From positions 34,239 to 98,238 of the forward strand of contig JAEZUY010000002.1 of assembly GCA_023420895.1 (NCBI GenBank): a DNA stretch of 64,000 nt, read 5' to 3'. This document shows positions 54,952-64,000 of the stretch, piece by piece. The DNA is from Bacillota bacterium. Its GTDB lineage: Bacteria; Bacillota; Clostridia; Tissierellales; Gottschalkiaceae. How positions within the stretch are numbered: the first letter of the stretch is position 1; each line of letters opens with the position of its first letter. The notes under the pieces were generated by a model. It saw only the letters and a program-made list of their open reading frames with translations. It did no database searches and was not told where the DNA came from. The position numbers and the translations under genes were made by a program.

Positions 54952-55920
54952 ATGAAAATAGGAAATCTTGAAATAGACAATAATATATTTCTAGCTCCAA
55001 TGGCAGGAGTTACAGATTCCTCTTACAGAAAAATATGCAGAAAAAAGAATGCCGGGCTTCTATATACTGAAATGGTCAGTTCAAAAGGTCTCTATTACGG
55101 AGACAAGAAAACTGAACAGATAATGAAGACGGACGATATAGAAAGACCGATAGCTCTTCAGATTTTCGGTTCAGACAGTGAGATAATAAAAAGAGTTATA
55201 TATGATCAGCTCAATAAAAGGGATGAATTTGTAATTATAGATATAAATATGGGATGTCCGGCGCCTAAAATAGTTAAGAACGGCGACGGTTCCGCACTTA
55301 TGAAATCTCCTGAACTGGTTTCTGAAATAGTTAAGGCGGCAAAATCGGTTTCAGAAAAGCCTCTCACTGTTAAAATAAGAAAAGGCTGGGATGATTCGAG
55401 CATAAATGCTGTGGAAATAGCGAAAAGAATTGAAGAGGCAGGAGCAGATGCACTTACGATTCATGGAAGAACTAGAGCAGAGTTTTACACAGGAACTGCA
55501 GACTGGGACATAATAAGGAAGGTCAAAGAAAGTGTAAATATACCTGTCATAGGAAATGGAGATATATTCAGTCCTGAAGATATAAAAAAGATGATGGACT
55601 ATACAGGCTGCGACGCAGTTATGATAGGAAGAGGAGCGAAAGGCAATCCGTGGATTTTTTCAATGGGCTATGATTATCTTAAGAGCGGAGTATACGTTCC
55701 GCCGACACCTATGGAAAAAATAGACATGTGTCTTGAGCATCTTGAATATTTAACTGCCGATAAAGCTGAGAGAATAGGCAGTATGGAAATAAGAAAGCAC
55801 ATTGCATGGTATTTAAAAGGACTGAGAGGTTCATCCGAAGTCAGAGATATGGTGAACAGAGCTCCGGACAAAGAGAGTTTAAGAGATATTATCCTGACTT
55901 ACAGAGAGAACTGGATATAA
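54952..55920 (+). CDS. dusB: tRNA-dihydrouridine synthase (DusB/NifR3 type)
   Basis: 322 residues, FMN enzyme reducing uridines in tRNA. LAPMAGVTDSSYRKICR, IDINMGCPAPKIVKNGDGSALM (in part; catalytic Cys), TVKIRKGWDD, IHGRTRAEFYTG and MIGRGAKGNPWIF are all conserved. GAAAGGAAA SD. Confidence 0.95.
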   Translation: MKIGNLEIDNNIFLAPMAGVTDSSYRKICRKKNAGLLYTEMVSSKGLYYGDKKTEQIMKTDDIERPIALQIFGSDSEIIKRVIYDQLNKRDEFVIIDINMGCPAPKIVKNGDGSALMKSPELVSEIVKAAKSVSEKPLTVKIRKGWDDSSINAVEIAKRIEEAGADALTIHGRTRAEFYTGTADWDIIRKVKESVNIPVIGNGDIFSPEDIKKMMDYTGCDAVMIGRGAKGNPWIFSMGYDYLKSGVYVPPTPMEKIDMCLEHLEYLTADKAERIGSMEIRKHIAWYLKGLRGSSEVRDMVNRAPDKESLRDIILTYRENWI

Positions 55921-55927
55921 TATAGAC

Positions 55928-55956
55928 TTGACAAACCTTATTTGCTAAAATATAAT
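55928..55956 (+). promoter_or_regulatory. Promoter of greA
   Basis: Perfect consensus: TTGACA (55928-55933), 17-nt spacer, TATAAT (55951-55956). Confidence 0.9.
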
Positions 55957-56010
55957 AGTTAAAATCGTAATGAGAATTTATAAGGCAGTTTATTGAGGAG
56001 GACTATAGAT

Positions 56011-56490
56011 ATGGAAATGGATAAAGAAATGCTGTTAACGAGCGAAGGTCTTAAAAAGATAGAAGAAGAACTTGAAGAGTCGAAAACAGTTAAAAGAAGA
56101 GAAGTTGCAGAGAGAATAAAACAGGCGCTTGCTTTTGGAGATATAAGTGAGAACTCAGAATATGACGAAGCTAAGAACGAACAGGCATGGCTTGAGGAGA
56201 GAATTTCTAAACTTGAAGCAATGCTTAGAAATGCAAGAGTTATAGATGATGAAGAACTTTCTATGGATGTTGTAAACGTAGGACTTAAAGTTCTGCTCAA
56301 AGATATAGATTATGATGAAGAATTCGAATATATAATAGTAGGTTCAGCAGAAGCTGATCCGTGTGAAGGAAAAATATCTAATGAATCTCCTGTAGGAAAA
56401 GCTCTTATAGGAAAGAAAGTTAATGATATAGTTGAAGTTCAGGTTCCGGACGGAATAGCTAAATACAAGATACTCTCTATAAGCAAATAA
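56011..56490 (+). CDS. greA: Transcription elongation factor GreA
   Basis: 159 residues. Rescues backtracked RNA polymerase. N-terminal coiled coil ([42 protein letters not shown], in part) with the acidic tip, and a C-terminal FKBP-like domain ([21 protein letters not shown], in part). ATG 56011 after GAGGAGG. Confidence 0.96.
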   Translation: MEMDKEMLLTSEGLKKIEEELEESKTVKRREVAERIKQALAFGDISENSEYDEAKNEQAWLEERISKLEAMLRNARVIDDEELSMDVVNVGLKVLLKDIDYDEEFEYIIVGSAEADPCEGKISNESPVGKALIGKKVNDIVEVQVPDGIAKYKILSISK

Positions 56491-56558
56491 TTATAATATT
56501 TTAAATAATCTTTTGCTAAATACAGAAAAGAGATTTAGTTGTAGTATAATATATATAG

Positions 56559-58100
<1,542 letters not shown>

Positions 58101-58127
58101 AAAGATATTATCAAAAATATTTTAGAT

Positions 58128-58161
58128 AAAGGAGATAGTTATTATAACTGTCTCCTTTTTT
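58128..58161 (+). terminator. Intrinsic terminator after lysS
   Basis: 11-bp stem GGAGATAGTTA/TAACTGTCTCC (one G-U), loop TTA, T-run. Confidence 0.9.
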
Positions 58162-58162
58162 A

Positions 58163-58191
58163 TTGACGGTGTGTTTAGTCAGTGCTAACAT
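58163..58191 (+). promoter_or_regulatory. Promoter of the flavoprotein gene
   Basis: TTGACG (58163-58168), 17-nt spacer, TAACAT (58186-58191). Confidence 0.5.
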
Positions 58192-58273
58192 TTAATTATA
58201 GAGAAAGTTTTTGATAAAGAAAATAATTATCAAGTCATGAACCCTCATGACTCAAAAGAAGGGAGAAATTATA

Positions 58274-59155
58274 ATGCATCATGAAATTATTGTTGTAGGA
58301 GCAGGTCCTGCCGGATGCAGTGCTGCAATCTATGCAAAATCAAGAGGTAAAGATGTCCTTATTTTAGAAAAAGAGAAAGTAGGAGGCATAATAGGGAAAG
58401 TATCTCTAGTAAGTCACTATGTTTCTTGCATAACTGATGAGACTGGAAAAGAATTTGCTGAAAGAATGAAGAAACAGCTTGATGATTCTGATATTCCGGT
58501 TGAAATAGCGACAGTTACTTCTGTAAAGAAAACAGAAGAAAATTTTATAATCGAAACAGAAGAAAAGTCTTATACAGCGGATAAAGTAGTAGTTGCTGCA
58601 GGAACAACTCTTAAGGAATTACCGTTAGAAACTGATGCTGCTATATACCACTGGCCTTGCGGAATGGAAGATCAGCTGGAAAATAAAATAGTAATAATGA
58701 ACGGAGGTTCGGACGGAGCTTCTAAGGAGACTCTGTATATAGCAAAATATGCAGATGAAGTTCACATTGTTCAAGATCAGGAAAGCTTAATGTGCATACA
58801 TCAGTTCAGAGAACAGATAGAAGCATCTTCCAAAATTAAAGCGCACTGCGGAACTACACTTTCTGAAATTGAGCAGAAAGAGGGAAAAATAGTGTCAGTC
58901 AAGCTTTCTTCAGGAGAAGTCATTTCTGCTCCGGACGGAAAAGAAATTTTAGTATTCTGTCAGATAGGACTCAATCCGAATACATCGATACTTCCAGAAG
59001 AAGTTTCACTAGAAAACGGTTATGTATCTGAAGATATTGCAAGTACACAAATTCCAGGACTGTATTTTGCCGGAGATCTTCGTGCAAAAGCGGTAAGACA
59101 GGTGGCAACTGCAGTAAGTGACGGATGTATTGCGGGAATAAATGTAAGCAAGTAA
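58274..59155 (+). CDS. Thioredoxin-reductase-like FAD protein lacking the redox CXXC
   Basis: 293 residues. FAD-binding GAGPAGCSAAIYAKSRG at the N-terminus, second nucleotide domain with IMNGGSDGASKETLYIAKYADEVHIV (in part), and a C-terminal FAD segment PGLYFAGDLRAKAVRQVATAVSDG (in part), as in low-molecular-weight thioredoxin reductases. The CATC active site is replaced by HWPCGMED, leaving one Cys, and the usual GGQ...ENFPG region is GGIIGKVSLVSHYVS. It is therefore not a classical thioredoxin reductase; it may act as a ferredoxin/flavin-linked or NADH-dependent oxidoreductase. ATG 58274 follows GGGAG. Confidence 0.82.
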   Translation: MHHEIIVVGAGPAGCSAAIYAKSRGKDVLILEKEKVGGIIGKVSLVSHYVSCITDETGKEFAERMKKQLDDSDIPVEIATVTSVKKTEENFIIETEEKSYTADKVVVAAGTTLKELPLETDAAIYHWPCGMEDQLENKIVIMNGGSDGASKETLYIAKYADEVHIVQDQESLMCIHQFREQIEASSKIKAHCGTTLSEIEQKEGKIVSVKLSSGEVISAPDGKEILVFCQIGLNPNTSILPEEVSLENGYVSEDIASTQIPGLYFAGDLRAKAVRQVATAVSDGCIAGINVSK

Positions 59156-59236
59156 AAAGGGAATATAGACTGGATATGTCTAAAATTGAAAAAATAGTCA
59201 AAATTTCTTTTTATTATATTAAATATTTATAAACTG

Positions 59237-59263
59237 TGATTTAAAGACTGCTTAATGGGTATA
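59237..59263 (+). promoter_or_regulatory. Sigma-B-like promoter of the ytxH operon
   Basis: TGATT (59237-59241), 15-nt spacer, GGGTATA (59257-59263). It overlaps GGTATACTATACC (59258-59270), a 13-bp perfect palindrome. Confidence 0.55.
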
Positions 59264-59299
59264 CTATACCTATAAAGATATGATGAGGAGTGATTCATA

Positions 59300-59740
59300 A
59301 TGTTAAGAGCGATAAAAAATAGAAGAAGAAGAGACGCTAGAAAAAATGCTGCAGCAGGAGTTGCTGTAGGAGCAGCACTTGGAACTCTAGGAGGAATACT
59401 TTTTGCACCTAAATCAGGGAAAGAAACTAGAGAAGATATAAGCAATGCTGCTAAAGAAGGAACAGAAAAAGCTAAGAAGGGAGTTCAAGATTCGATAGAA
59501 AAAGCTAAAGAAGCTGCTGAAAAAGCTAAAGAAAATATCAATCTTAAAAAAGAAGAACTTTCAGCAAAGAAAGACATAATTGCAGAAGGAATAAAAGATG
59601 CAAAAGACAGCGACAAAATTAAAGAAAATGTAGAAAATATCAAAGACAATGCAGAAGAAATAAAAGATGAAGCTAAAGCTAAAGCAGAAGAAACAGCGGA
59701 AAAAGTAGAAAAAGAAGATAAAGACGGAGCTAAAAAATAA
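59300..59740 (+). CDS. YtxH-like stress protein
   Basis: 146 residues. Basic N-terminus, one Gly/Ala membrane segment (AGVAVGAALGTLGGILFAPKSGKETRE, in part, the YtxH signature), then a long Lys/Glu/Ala helical repeat that looks like LEA-type coiled coil. YtxH proteins are general-stress proteins in Bacillus, where ytxGHJ depends on sigma-B. Function is unknown. Confidence 0.85.
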   Translation: MLRAIKNRRRRDARKNAAAGVAVGAALGTLGGILFAPKSGKETREDISNAAKEGTEKAKKGVQDSIEKAKEAAEKAKENINLKKEELSAKKDIIAEGIKDAKDSDKIKENVENIKDNAEEIKDEAKAKAEETAEKVEKEDKDGAKK

Positions 59741-59744
59741 ATAA

Positions 59745-60233
59745 ATGGAAAACACTATAATGGTTGGAGATCTTCTCCAGTTTATACTTTATATTTTAGG
59801 AGCAGTCCTTTTAATATTCCTTATACTCGTAGTGAAAAATGCACTTGGAGTAGTTAAGGAAGCAAAAGCTATAGTTGAAGAAAATAGAGAGAAAATTGAC
59901 GCTGTTTTAGAAGAGGCCCCTCAGATAACTGCAAATGTTAACAGAATAACTGGGGATGTTAAAGATACATTAGATGATATTCAGCCTAATATACCTAGAA
60001 TAACTAAGAACGTTAATCACATAACTAGAGATGTAAGCGAAATCACATCAAATGTAAACAGTATAAGCAGAACTGTCAACAGAGGAGTTGACGATATAGG
60101 AGATACTGTGGAAGTTATAAAAGATAGCGTAACTGACACTAGTGAAAGTGTAAGAATGGGTATAGCTGATATAACATATTATGCAGAAGTTATTGGAGAA
60201 ATAATTAAAGCGATTAAACAATTCATCAAATAA
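59745..60233 (+). CDS. DUF948 (YtxG-like) membrane protein
   Basis: 162 residues. One N-terminal membrane segment (LLQFILYILGAVLLIFLILVV, in part) and a long extracellular or cytoplasmic coiled region with heptad-like repeats (NVNRITGDVKDTLDDI, NVNHITRDVSEITSNV, NVNSISRTVNRGVDDI). It follows ytxH by 4 bp. ytxG-ytxH pairs are common in Bacillota. No strong SD is visible; coupling to ytxH is likely, and ATG 59760 is an alternative start. Confidence 0.85.
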   Translation: MENTIMVGDLLQFILYILGAVLLIFLILVVKNALGVVKEAKAIVEENREKIDAVLEEAPQITANVNRITGDVKDTLDDIQPNIPRITKNVNHITRDVSEITSNVNSISRTVNRGVDDIGDTVEVIKDSVTDTSESVRMGIADITYYAEVIGEIIKAIKQFIK

Positions 60234-60244
60234 ATAGAAATTTG

Positions 60245-60270
60245 TGTTTAATTTCAAAAAAAAGGGTATC
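60245..60270 (+). promoter_or_regulatory. Sigma-B-like promoter of the catalase gene
   Basis: TGTTT (60245-60249), 14-nt spacer, GGGTATC (60264-60270); also GTTTAA-N12-GGGTAT, both hexamers perfect. The -10 is embedded in the left arm of the preceding terminator. Confidence 0.5.
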
Positions 60271-60296
60271 TATTATTATATAGATATCCTTTTTTA
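60258..60296 (+). terminator. Intrinsic terminator after the DUF948 gene
   Basis: 10-bp stem GGGTATCTAT/ATAGATATCC with loop TATTAT and T-run. Confidence 0.85.
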
Positions 60297-60374
60297 TTTT
60301 ATAAGCAGGATATCTTTTATATTTCATGAGACGAGGCATTAAATTTAAAAATAAATATATTAGGAGGAAGTTTT

Positions 60375-62081
60375 ATGAAAAATCCAATGGATAAAAACGG
60401 ATTAGGAGAAAATCTTCCAAGCAGAAATGAAAGAACAGGGAAGACTTCTTCTATGAAAACAGCGGCAGGAACACCTGTCTATGACAATCAGGATTCGATG
60501 ACAGCGGGAGCTAGAGGACCAGTCCAGCTTCAGGACGTATGGCTTGTAGAAAAGCTTGCACATTTTGACAGAGAAGTTATACCGGAGAGAAGAATGCACG
60601 CTAAAGGGTCAGGAGCATTCGGAACTTTTAAAGTTACTCACGATATAACTGAATTTACTAAAGCTAAGATATTCTCAGAAGTAGGTAAAGAGACTGAAAT
60701 GTTTGCAAGATTCTCAACAGTTGCAGGAGAAAGAGGAGCAGCCGATGCAGAAAGAGATATAAGAGGATTCGCTCTGAAATTCTATACAGAAGACGGAAAC
60801 TGGGACCTTGTTGGAAACAACACACCAGTATTCTTCTTCAGAGATCCTATGAAATTCATAGATCTGAACCACGCAATAAAGAGAGACCCTAGAACTAATA
60901 TGAGAAGCCCTAATACTAACTGGGACTTCTGGACATCCCTTCCAGAGGCGCTTCTTCAAGTTACTATTACGATGAGTGACCGTGGAATACCTTCATCATT
61001 CCGTTATATGCACGGATTCAGCAGTCACGCTTACAGCTTTATAAACGATAAGAATGAAAGAACATGGGTAAAATTCCACTTCAGATCTCAGCAGGGAATT
61101 CAGAACCTTACTGACCAGGAAGCTGAAACAGTAATAGCTTCAGATAGAGAATCACATCAGAGAGATCTTTATGAAGCTATAGAAAAAGGAATGTATCCTA
61201 AGTGGAAAATGTATGTTCAGCTTATGACTGAAGAAGAGGCTGACAAGATGGAGACAAATCCTTTCGACCTTACTAAGATGTGGCCTAAAAAAGATTTCCC
61301 TCTTAGAGAAGTTGGATACTTTGAGCTTAACAGAAACCCTGAAAACTACTTTGCAGATGTAGAGCAGGCGGCGTTCAATCCGGCTCAGAACGTTCCAGGA
61401 ATAGGATTCTCGCCAGACAGAATGCTTCAGGGAAGACTTTTTGCTTATGGAGATGCCCAAAGATACAGACTTGGTGTAAACCATCACCAGATACCTGTAA
61501 ACTCGCCTAAAGGGGTAGAATGCCCACATGCATTCCACCGTGACGGACAGATGAGAGTTGACGGAAATCTTGGAGGCGAAAATCATTATGAACCGAACAG
61601 TTATGGAAACTGGAAAGATCATCCTGAAATGAATGAACCTAAACTTTCAGGAGGAGATATATATAAATACGATTACAGAGAAGATGACCATGACTATTTC
61701 ACTCAGCCGGGACAGCTTTTCAGAGCAATGACTCCTGAACAGCAGCTTGTGCTTTGTGAAAATACAGCAAGAAACATGGGAGATTCAACGCTTCAGATAA
61801 AACACCGTCATATAAACCACTGCTATCAGGCAGATCCTGAATATGGAAAAGGACTTGCTAAAGCGCTTGGAATAGATATAGACACTGTAGATCTAACTCC
61901 AATGGAAGCTAAGAGCAGAGAAGATTTCTATGAAGATATAAATAGAGGATCAGAAGACTTAAATGTGCCGACAGAACCGGCAGAGCCTGAATCAGCAAAA
62001 GACCTTCCGCCAGAAGGAAGAGATACTAATGTTGATCCGAAAACTCTTATAGATCCTGAAGATGACAATTATCTTCTATAA
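60375..62081 (+). CDS. Monofunctional heme catalase
   Basis: 568 residues. Splits hydrogen peroxide. Catalytic His75 in [12 protein letters not shown], distal Asn148 in [13 protein letters not shown], proximal heme ligand Tyr358 in [14 protein letters not shown]. The core matches the small-subunit catalase family; the C-terminus carries about 70 extra residues ending in an acidic Pro/Asp/Glu tail. A heme catalase is unusual in a strict anaerobe and implies heme uptake or synthesis. Monocistronic: sigma-B-like promoter upstream, strong terminator downstream. SD TAGGAGGAAG. Confidence 0.96.
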   Translation: MKNPMDKNGLGENLPSRNERTGKTSSMKTAAGTPVYDNQDSMTAGARGPVQLQDVWLVEKLAHFDREVIPERRMHAKGSGAFGTFKVTHDITEFTKAKIFSEVGKETEMFARFSTVAGERGAADAERDIRGFALKFYTEDGNWDLVGNNTPVFFFRDPMKFIDLNHAIKRDPRTNMRSPNTNWDFWTSLPEALLQVTITMSDRGIPSSFRYMHGFSSHAYSFINDKNERTWVKFHFRSQQGIQNLTDQEAETVIASDRESHQRDLYEAIEKGMYPKWKMYVQLMTEEEADKMETNPFDLTKMWPKKDFPLREVGYFELNRNPENYFADVEQAAFNPAQNVPGIGFSPDRMLQGRLFAYGDAQRYRLGVNHHQIPVNSPKGVECPHAFHRDGQMRVDGNLGGENHYEPNSYGNWKDHPEMNEPKLSGGDIYKYDYREDDHDYFTQPGQLFRAMTPEQQLVLCENTARNMGDSTLQIKHRHINHCYQADPEYGKGLAKALGIDIDTVDLTPMEAKSREDFYEDINRGSEDLNVPTEPAEPESAKDLPPEGRDTNVDPKTLIDPEDDNYLL

Positions 62082-62136
62082 ATAAAGAATAAATTTAAAA
62101 TCTGAAAAATGATTTTAATTCAATAAAGATAGATAT

Positions 62137-62170
62137 AAAAAAGCCTGAGTTTTTAACTCAGGCTTTTTTT
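62137..62170. terminator. Bidirectional terminator between catalase and the sugar-binding protein gene
   Basis: 15-bp stem AAAAAAGCCTGAGTT/AACTCAGGCTTTTTT with loop TTT. Confidence 0.93.
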
Positions 62171-62186
62171 ATTATCTTGTTTTTAA

Positions 62187-63470
62187 TTATTGAGCCAGCT
62201 CTTTAATTCTAGAATCCATTTCATCGAATGCCTGTTCAGGTGAAGCTTGTCCTATAGCCATTTTGTTAATAGCATCGAACATTGCTTTACTCATTTCTGT
62301 GTAATAGTTAGGCACTCCTTTAGGGAAAGGAGATTTTATAAGTTTGGATTCTTCAAGCATAGCACCTGCATTTTTGATTTTTCCATCTTCGATAAGTTTT
62401 TCAAGAACTTCTGTTCTTGTAGGTATTATATTCTTGTCATCATAAAGTTTTTCTTGTGTTTCAGCTGAATTATACCATTTTACAAATTCCATTGCAGCTT
62501 CTTTGTTTTCAGAGAATTTAGATACTCCTACTCCTTCAGGAAGCGCAAAAGTCTGTTCTGCAGGACCATTTTCTCCTGGAACAAGTACAGGAACAACTTT
62601 ATCTACAACTTGAGATTCTTCAGGGTCGTTAACTCTTCCTACAAATGATGTAGGTCCAACCATGAAACTTGCTTCTCCTGAAGTAAGCTGACGGTAAGTG
62701 TCCATTCCGCTGGCAGTTCTGTTAGCAGGATTTATAAGCTCCTCTTTATTTATTTTATCCATATAAGTCAGTGTATCAAGTACGGCGTCTTTGTTAAGAG
62801 TTCCGTCTTCATTGAATACCACTCCGTGTTTGGCGAAAGAAAGCCATATAAGAGCAGTAGTCGAAGATTCTTCTGCACTCATAGGGATAGTAAGAGGATA
62901 TTCTTTTATTCCTTCTTCTTTTATCTTTTTACCGTTTTCATAAACTTCGTCCCAAGTTTTCGGTTCACTTTCGATACCTGCTTTTTCGAAGTCTTCAGTA
63001 TTGTAGAATGCTATTCTGTAGTCATTGGCATATGGAAGAGCAAGAACCTGTCCGTCTACCATGAATGACTGAATTGAAGGCATAGAAGCTATTTCATCTT
63101 CTGAAAGTTCGATAGGTTCAAGCCAGTCTGCACTGTGGAATTCACCAGTCCATGACCAGTCCACTTCAAAAACGTCGGCAGCCGCTTTGTTTCCTGCAGC
63201 AGCGATAGAAACTTTATCTCTGATATCGTCCCATCCTACAACATCAACTTCTACATCGATTCCTGATTCTGCAGTGAATTCGTCAAGAAGTTCGTCTGAA
63301 GGAACTCCCCAGTCAGGTATCATAAGAGTTATAGATTCGCCTGATGAGTCTCCTCCGCTTTTTCCTGAATCACTTCCTGAATCCTGTCCGCTGTCTCCGC
63401 ATCCTGCAAGAGATGCTGTCATAAGTCCTAATGCAGAAACTAGAGCTAGCAGTCTTTTTCTTCTGTTCAT
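62187..63470 (-). CDS. Sugar ABC transporter substrate-binding lipoprotein, orphan
   Basis: 427 residues, family 1 solute-binding protein. Signal peptide with lipobox SLAGC and a Gly/Ser/Asp linker. The fold shows IDVEVDVVGWDDIRDKVSIA (in part), ADVFEVDWSW, MSAEESSTTALIW and a conserved C-terminal lobe (EFVKWYNSAETQEKLY, in part), as in maltose/oligosaccharide receptors. ATG 63470 follows AGGAGG by 7 nt. No permease or ATPase gene is beside it: catalase lies on one side and the rRNA operon on the other, so partners are elsewhere. Confidence 0.88.
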   Translation of the reverse strand: MNRRKRLLALVSALGLMTASLAGCGDSGQDSGSDSGKSGGDSSGESITLMIPDWGVPSDELLDEFTAESGIDVEVDVVGWDDIRDKVSIAAAGNKAAADVFEVDWSWTGEFHSADWLEPIELSEDEIASMPSIQSFMVDGQVLALPYANDYRIAFYNTEDFEKAGIESEPKTWDEVYENGKKIKEEGIKEYPLTIPMSAEESSTTALIWLSFAKHGVVFNEDGTLNKDAVLDTLTYMDKINKEELINPANRTASGMDTYRQLTSGEASFMVGPTSFVGRVNDPEESQVVDKVVPVLVPGENGPAEQTFALPEGVGVSKFSENKEAAMEFVKWYNSAETQEKLYDDKNIIPTRTEVLEKLIEDGKIKNAGAMLEESKLIKSPFPKGVPNYYTEMSKAMFDAINKMAIGQASPEQAFDEMDSRIKELAQ

Positions 63471-63682
63471 AAACAAACCTCCTAAAATAATTACTTTAAT
63501 GCTTTAATGATATTATATAACAGTTAAGGGATAAAAATCTTTGAGAAGTTCTAAAAAACAATATCTTAAAATAGTTTAAAATTATTAATAAATTAATATA
63601 TATAGAATTAGCACATAATATGTTAATAAAACGGGGCGAAATACAAATTGGCTAAGAAAAAAGGAAAAAAAGAAATAAACTG

Positions 63683-63711
63683 TTGACAGAGAATTGCTGT
63701 GATGTTAAGAT
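63683..63711 (+). promoter_or_regulatory. rrn promoter P1
   Basis: TTGACA (63683-63688), 17-nt spacer, TAAGAT (63706-63711). The 490-nt gap between the sugar-binding gene and the 16S gene holds this, a second promoter and the rRNA leader; no open frame of note. Confidence 0.7.
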
Positions 63712-63775
63712 GAATAAGTTGTCTCAATGAGAGAACAGCAGAAATAAAAAACTTTAAATTTTTTTGAAAAAACTA

Positions 63776-63804
63776 TTGACTTGGGATTTGAAACATGGTA
63801 TAGT
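63776..63804 (+). promoter_or_regulatory. rrn promoter P2
   Basis: TTGACT (63776-63781), 17-nt spacer, TATAGT (63799-63804), preceded by an A/T-only tract (63747-63773) that looks like an UP element. Confidence 0.85.
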
Positions 63805-63960
63805 AGATAAAGTAGTCGCGAGACAAGCGCTACAGATAAACTGAATTTTGAAAAATGAACAGCAGATAACCATAGTTAATTCCAACAGCGAAATTAACGA
63901 TAATTCCATTCAGCAAAGAGCTGAAAATAAACAGTCAGTGAGAACTGGCCAAGACAAATT

Positions 63961-64000
<40 letters not shown>

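Overview
The window is a low-GC Bacillota chromosome segment of the Clostridia/Tissierellia type. Codon use is dominated by AGA for Arg and ATA for Ile, start sites carry strong AAGGAGG-like Shine-Dalgarno (SD) sequences, and many genes start with TTG or GTG. The organism appears to be an anaerobe that uses selenocysteine: two genes carry an in-frame TGA exactly where a Cys is expected, a peroxiredoxin (UGA at codon 50) and a HesB-like protein (UGA at codon 32). Superoxide reductase, hybrid cluster protein and acetyl-CoA carboxylase fit this picture. I cannot name the genus.

Region by region. 1-5 kb: a partial UvrD-type helicase, then two paralogous membrane proteins with degenerate alkaline-phosphatase-like outer domains. 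5-16.4 kb: transport and small metabolic genes, namely an amino-acid ABC pair without its ATPase, a metal P-type ATPase, azlCD, nagB, DedA, YciI, YfcE and a complete Mn/Zn-type ABC operon behind a Fur-like box. 16.4-28.9 kb: stress and redox genes (proC, selenocysteine peroxiredoxin, Cys peroxiredoxin, superoxide reductase, hcp, PAS-PP2C phosphatase, HesB selenoprotein), with tyrS, a MATE exporter and an ABC-cupin operon whose binding protein is frameshifted. 28.9-32.7 kb: accBCDA. 32.7-58.1 kb: usp and murC on the minus strand, then the conserved origin-proximal block purR-glmU-prs-pth-mfd-prsA-like-flippase-mazG-hup-rqcP-divIC-yabR-tilS-hpt-ftsH-birA-panT-coaX-dus-greA-lysS. The sporulation genes usually interleaved there (spoVG, spoVT, yabP, yabQ, spoIIE) are missing, which suggests a non-sporulating lineage. 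58.1-64 kb: a thioredoxin-reductase-like flavoprotein, YtxH and DUF948 proteins, catalase, an orphan sugar-binding lipoprotein, and tandem rrn promoters followed by the first bases of a 16S rRNA gene.

The most interesting signal is regulatory. Six stress genes or operons (prxU, superoxide reductase, hcp, usp, ytxH-DUF948, catalase) share an upstream pattern WGWTT-N14-16-GGGTATA or a close variant, resembling sigma-B promoters. A PAS-PP2C phosphatase built like the sigma-B activator RsbP lies in the same window. A second recurring pattern is a stem-loop placed between the SD and the start codon of tyrS, birA, a prsA-like gene and perhaps nagB. No CRISPR array, insertion sequence, prophage or tRNA gene was seen.
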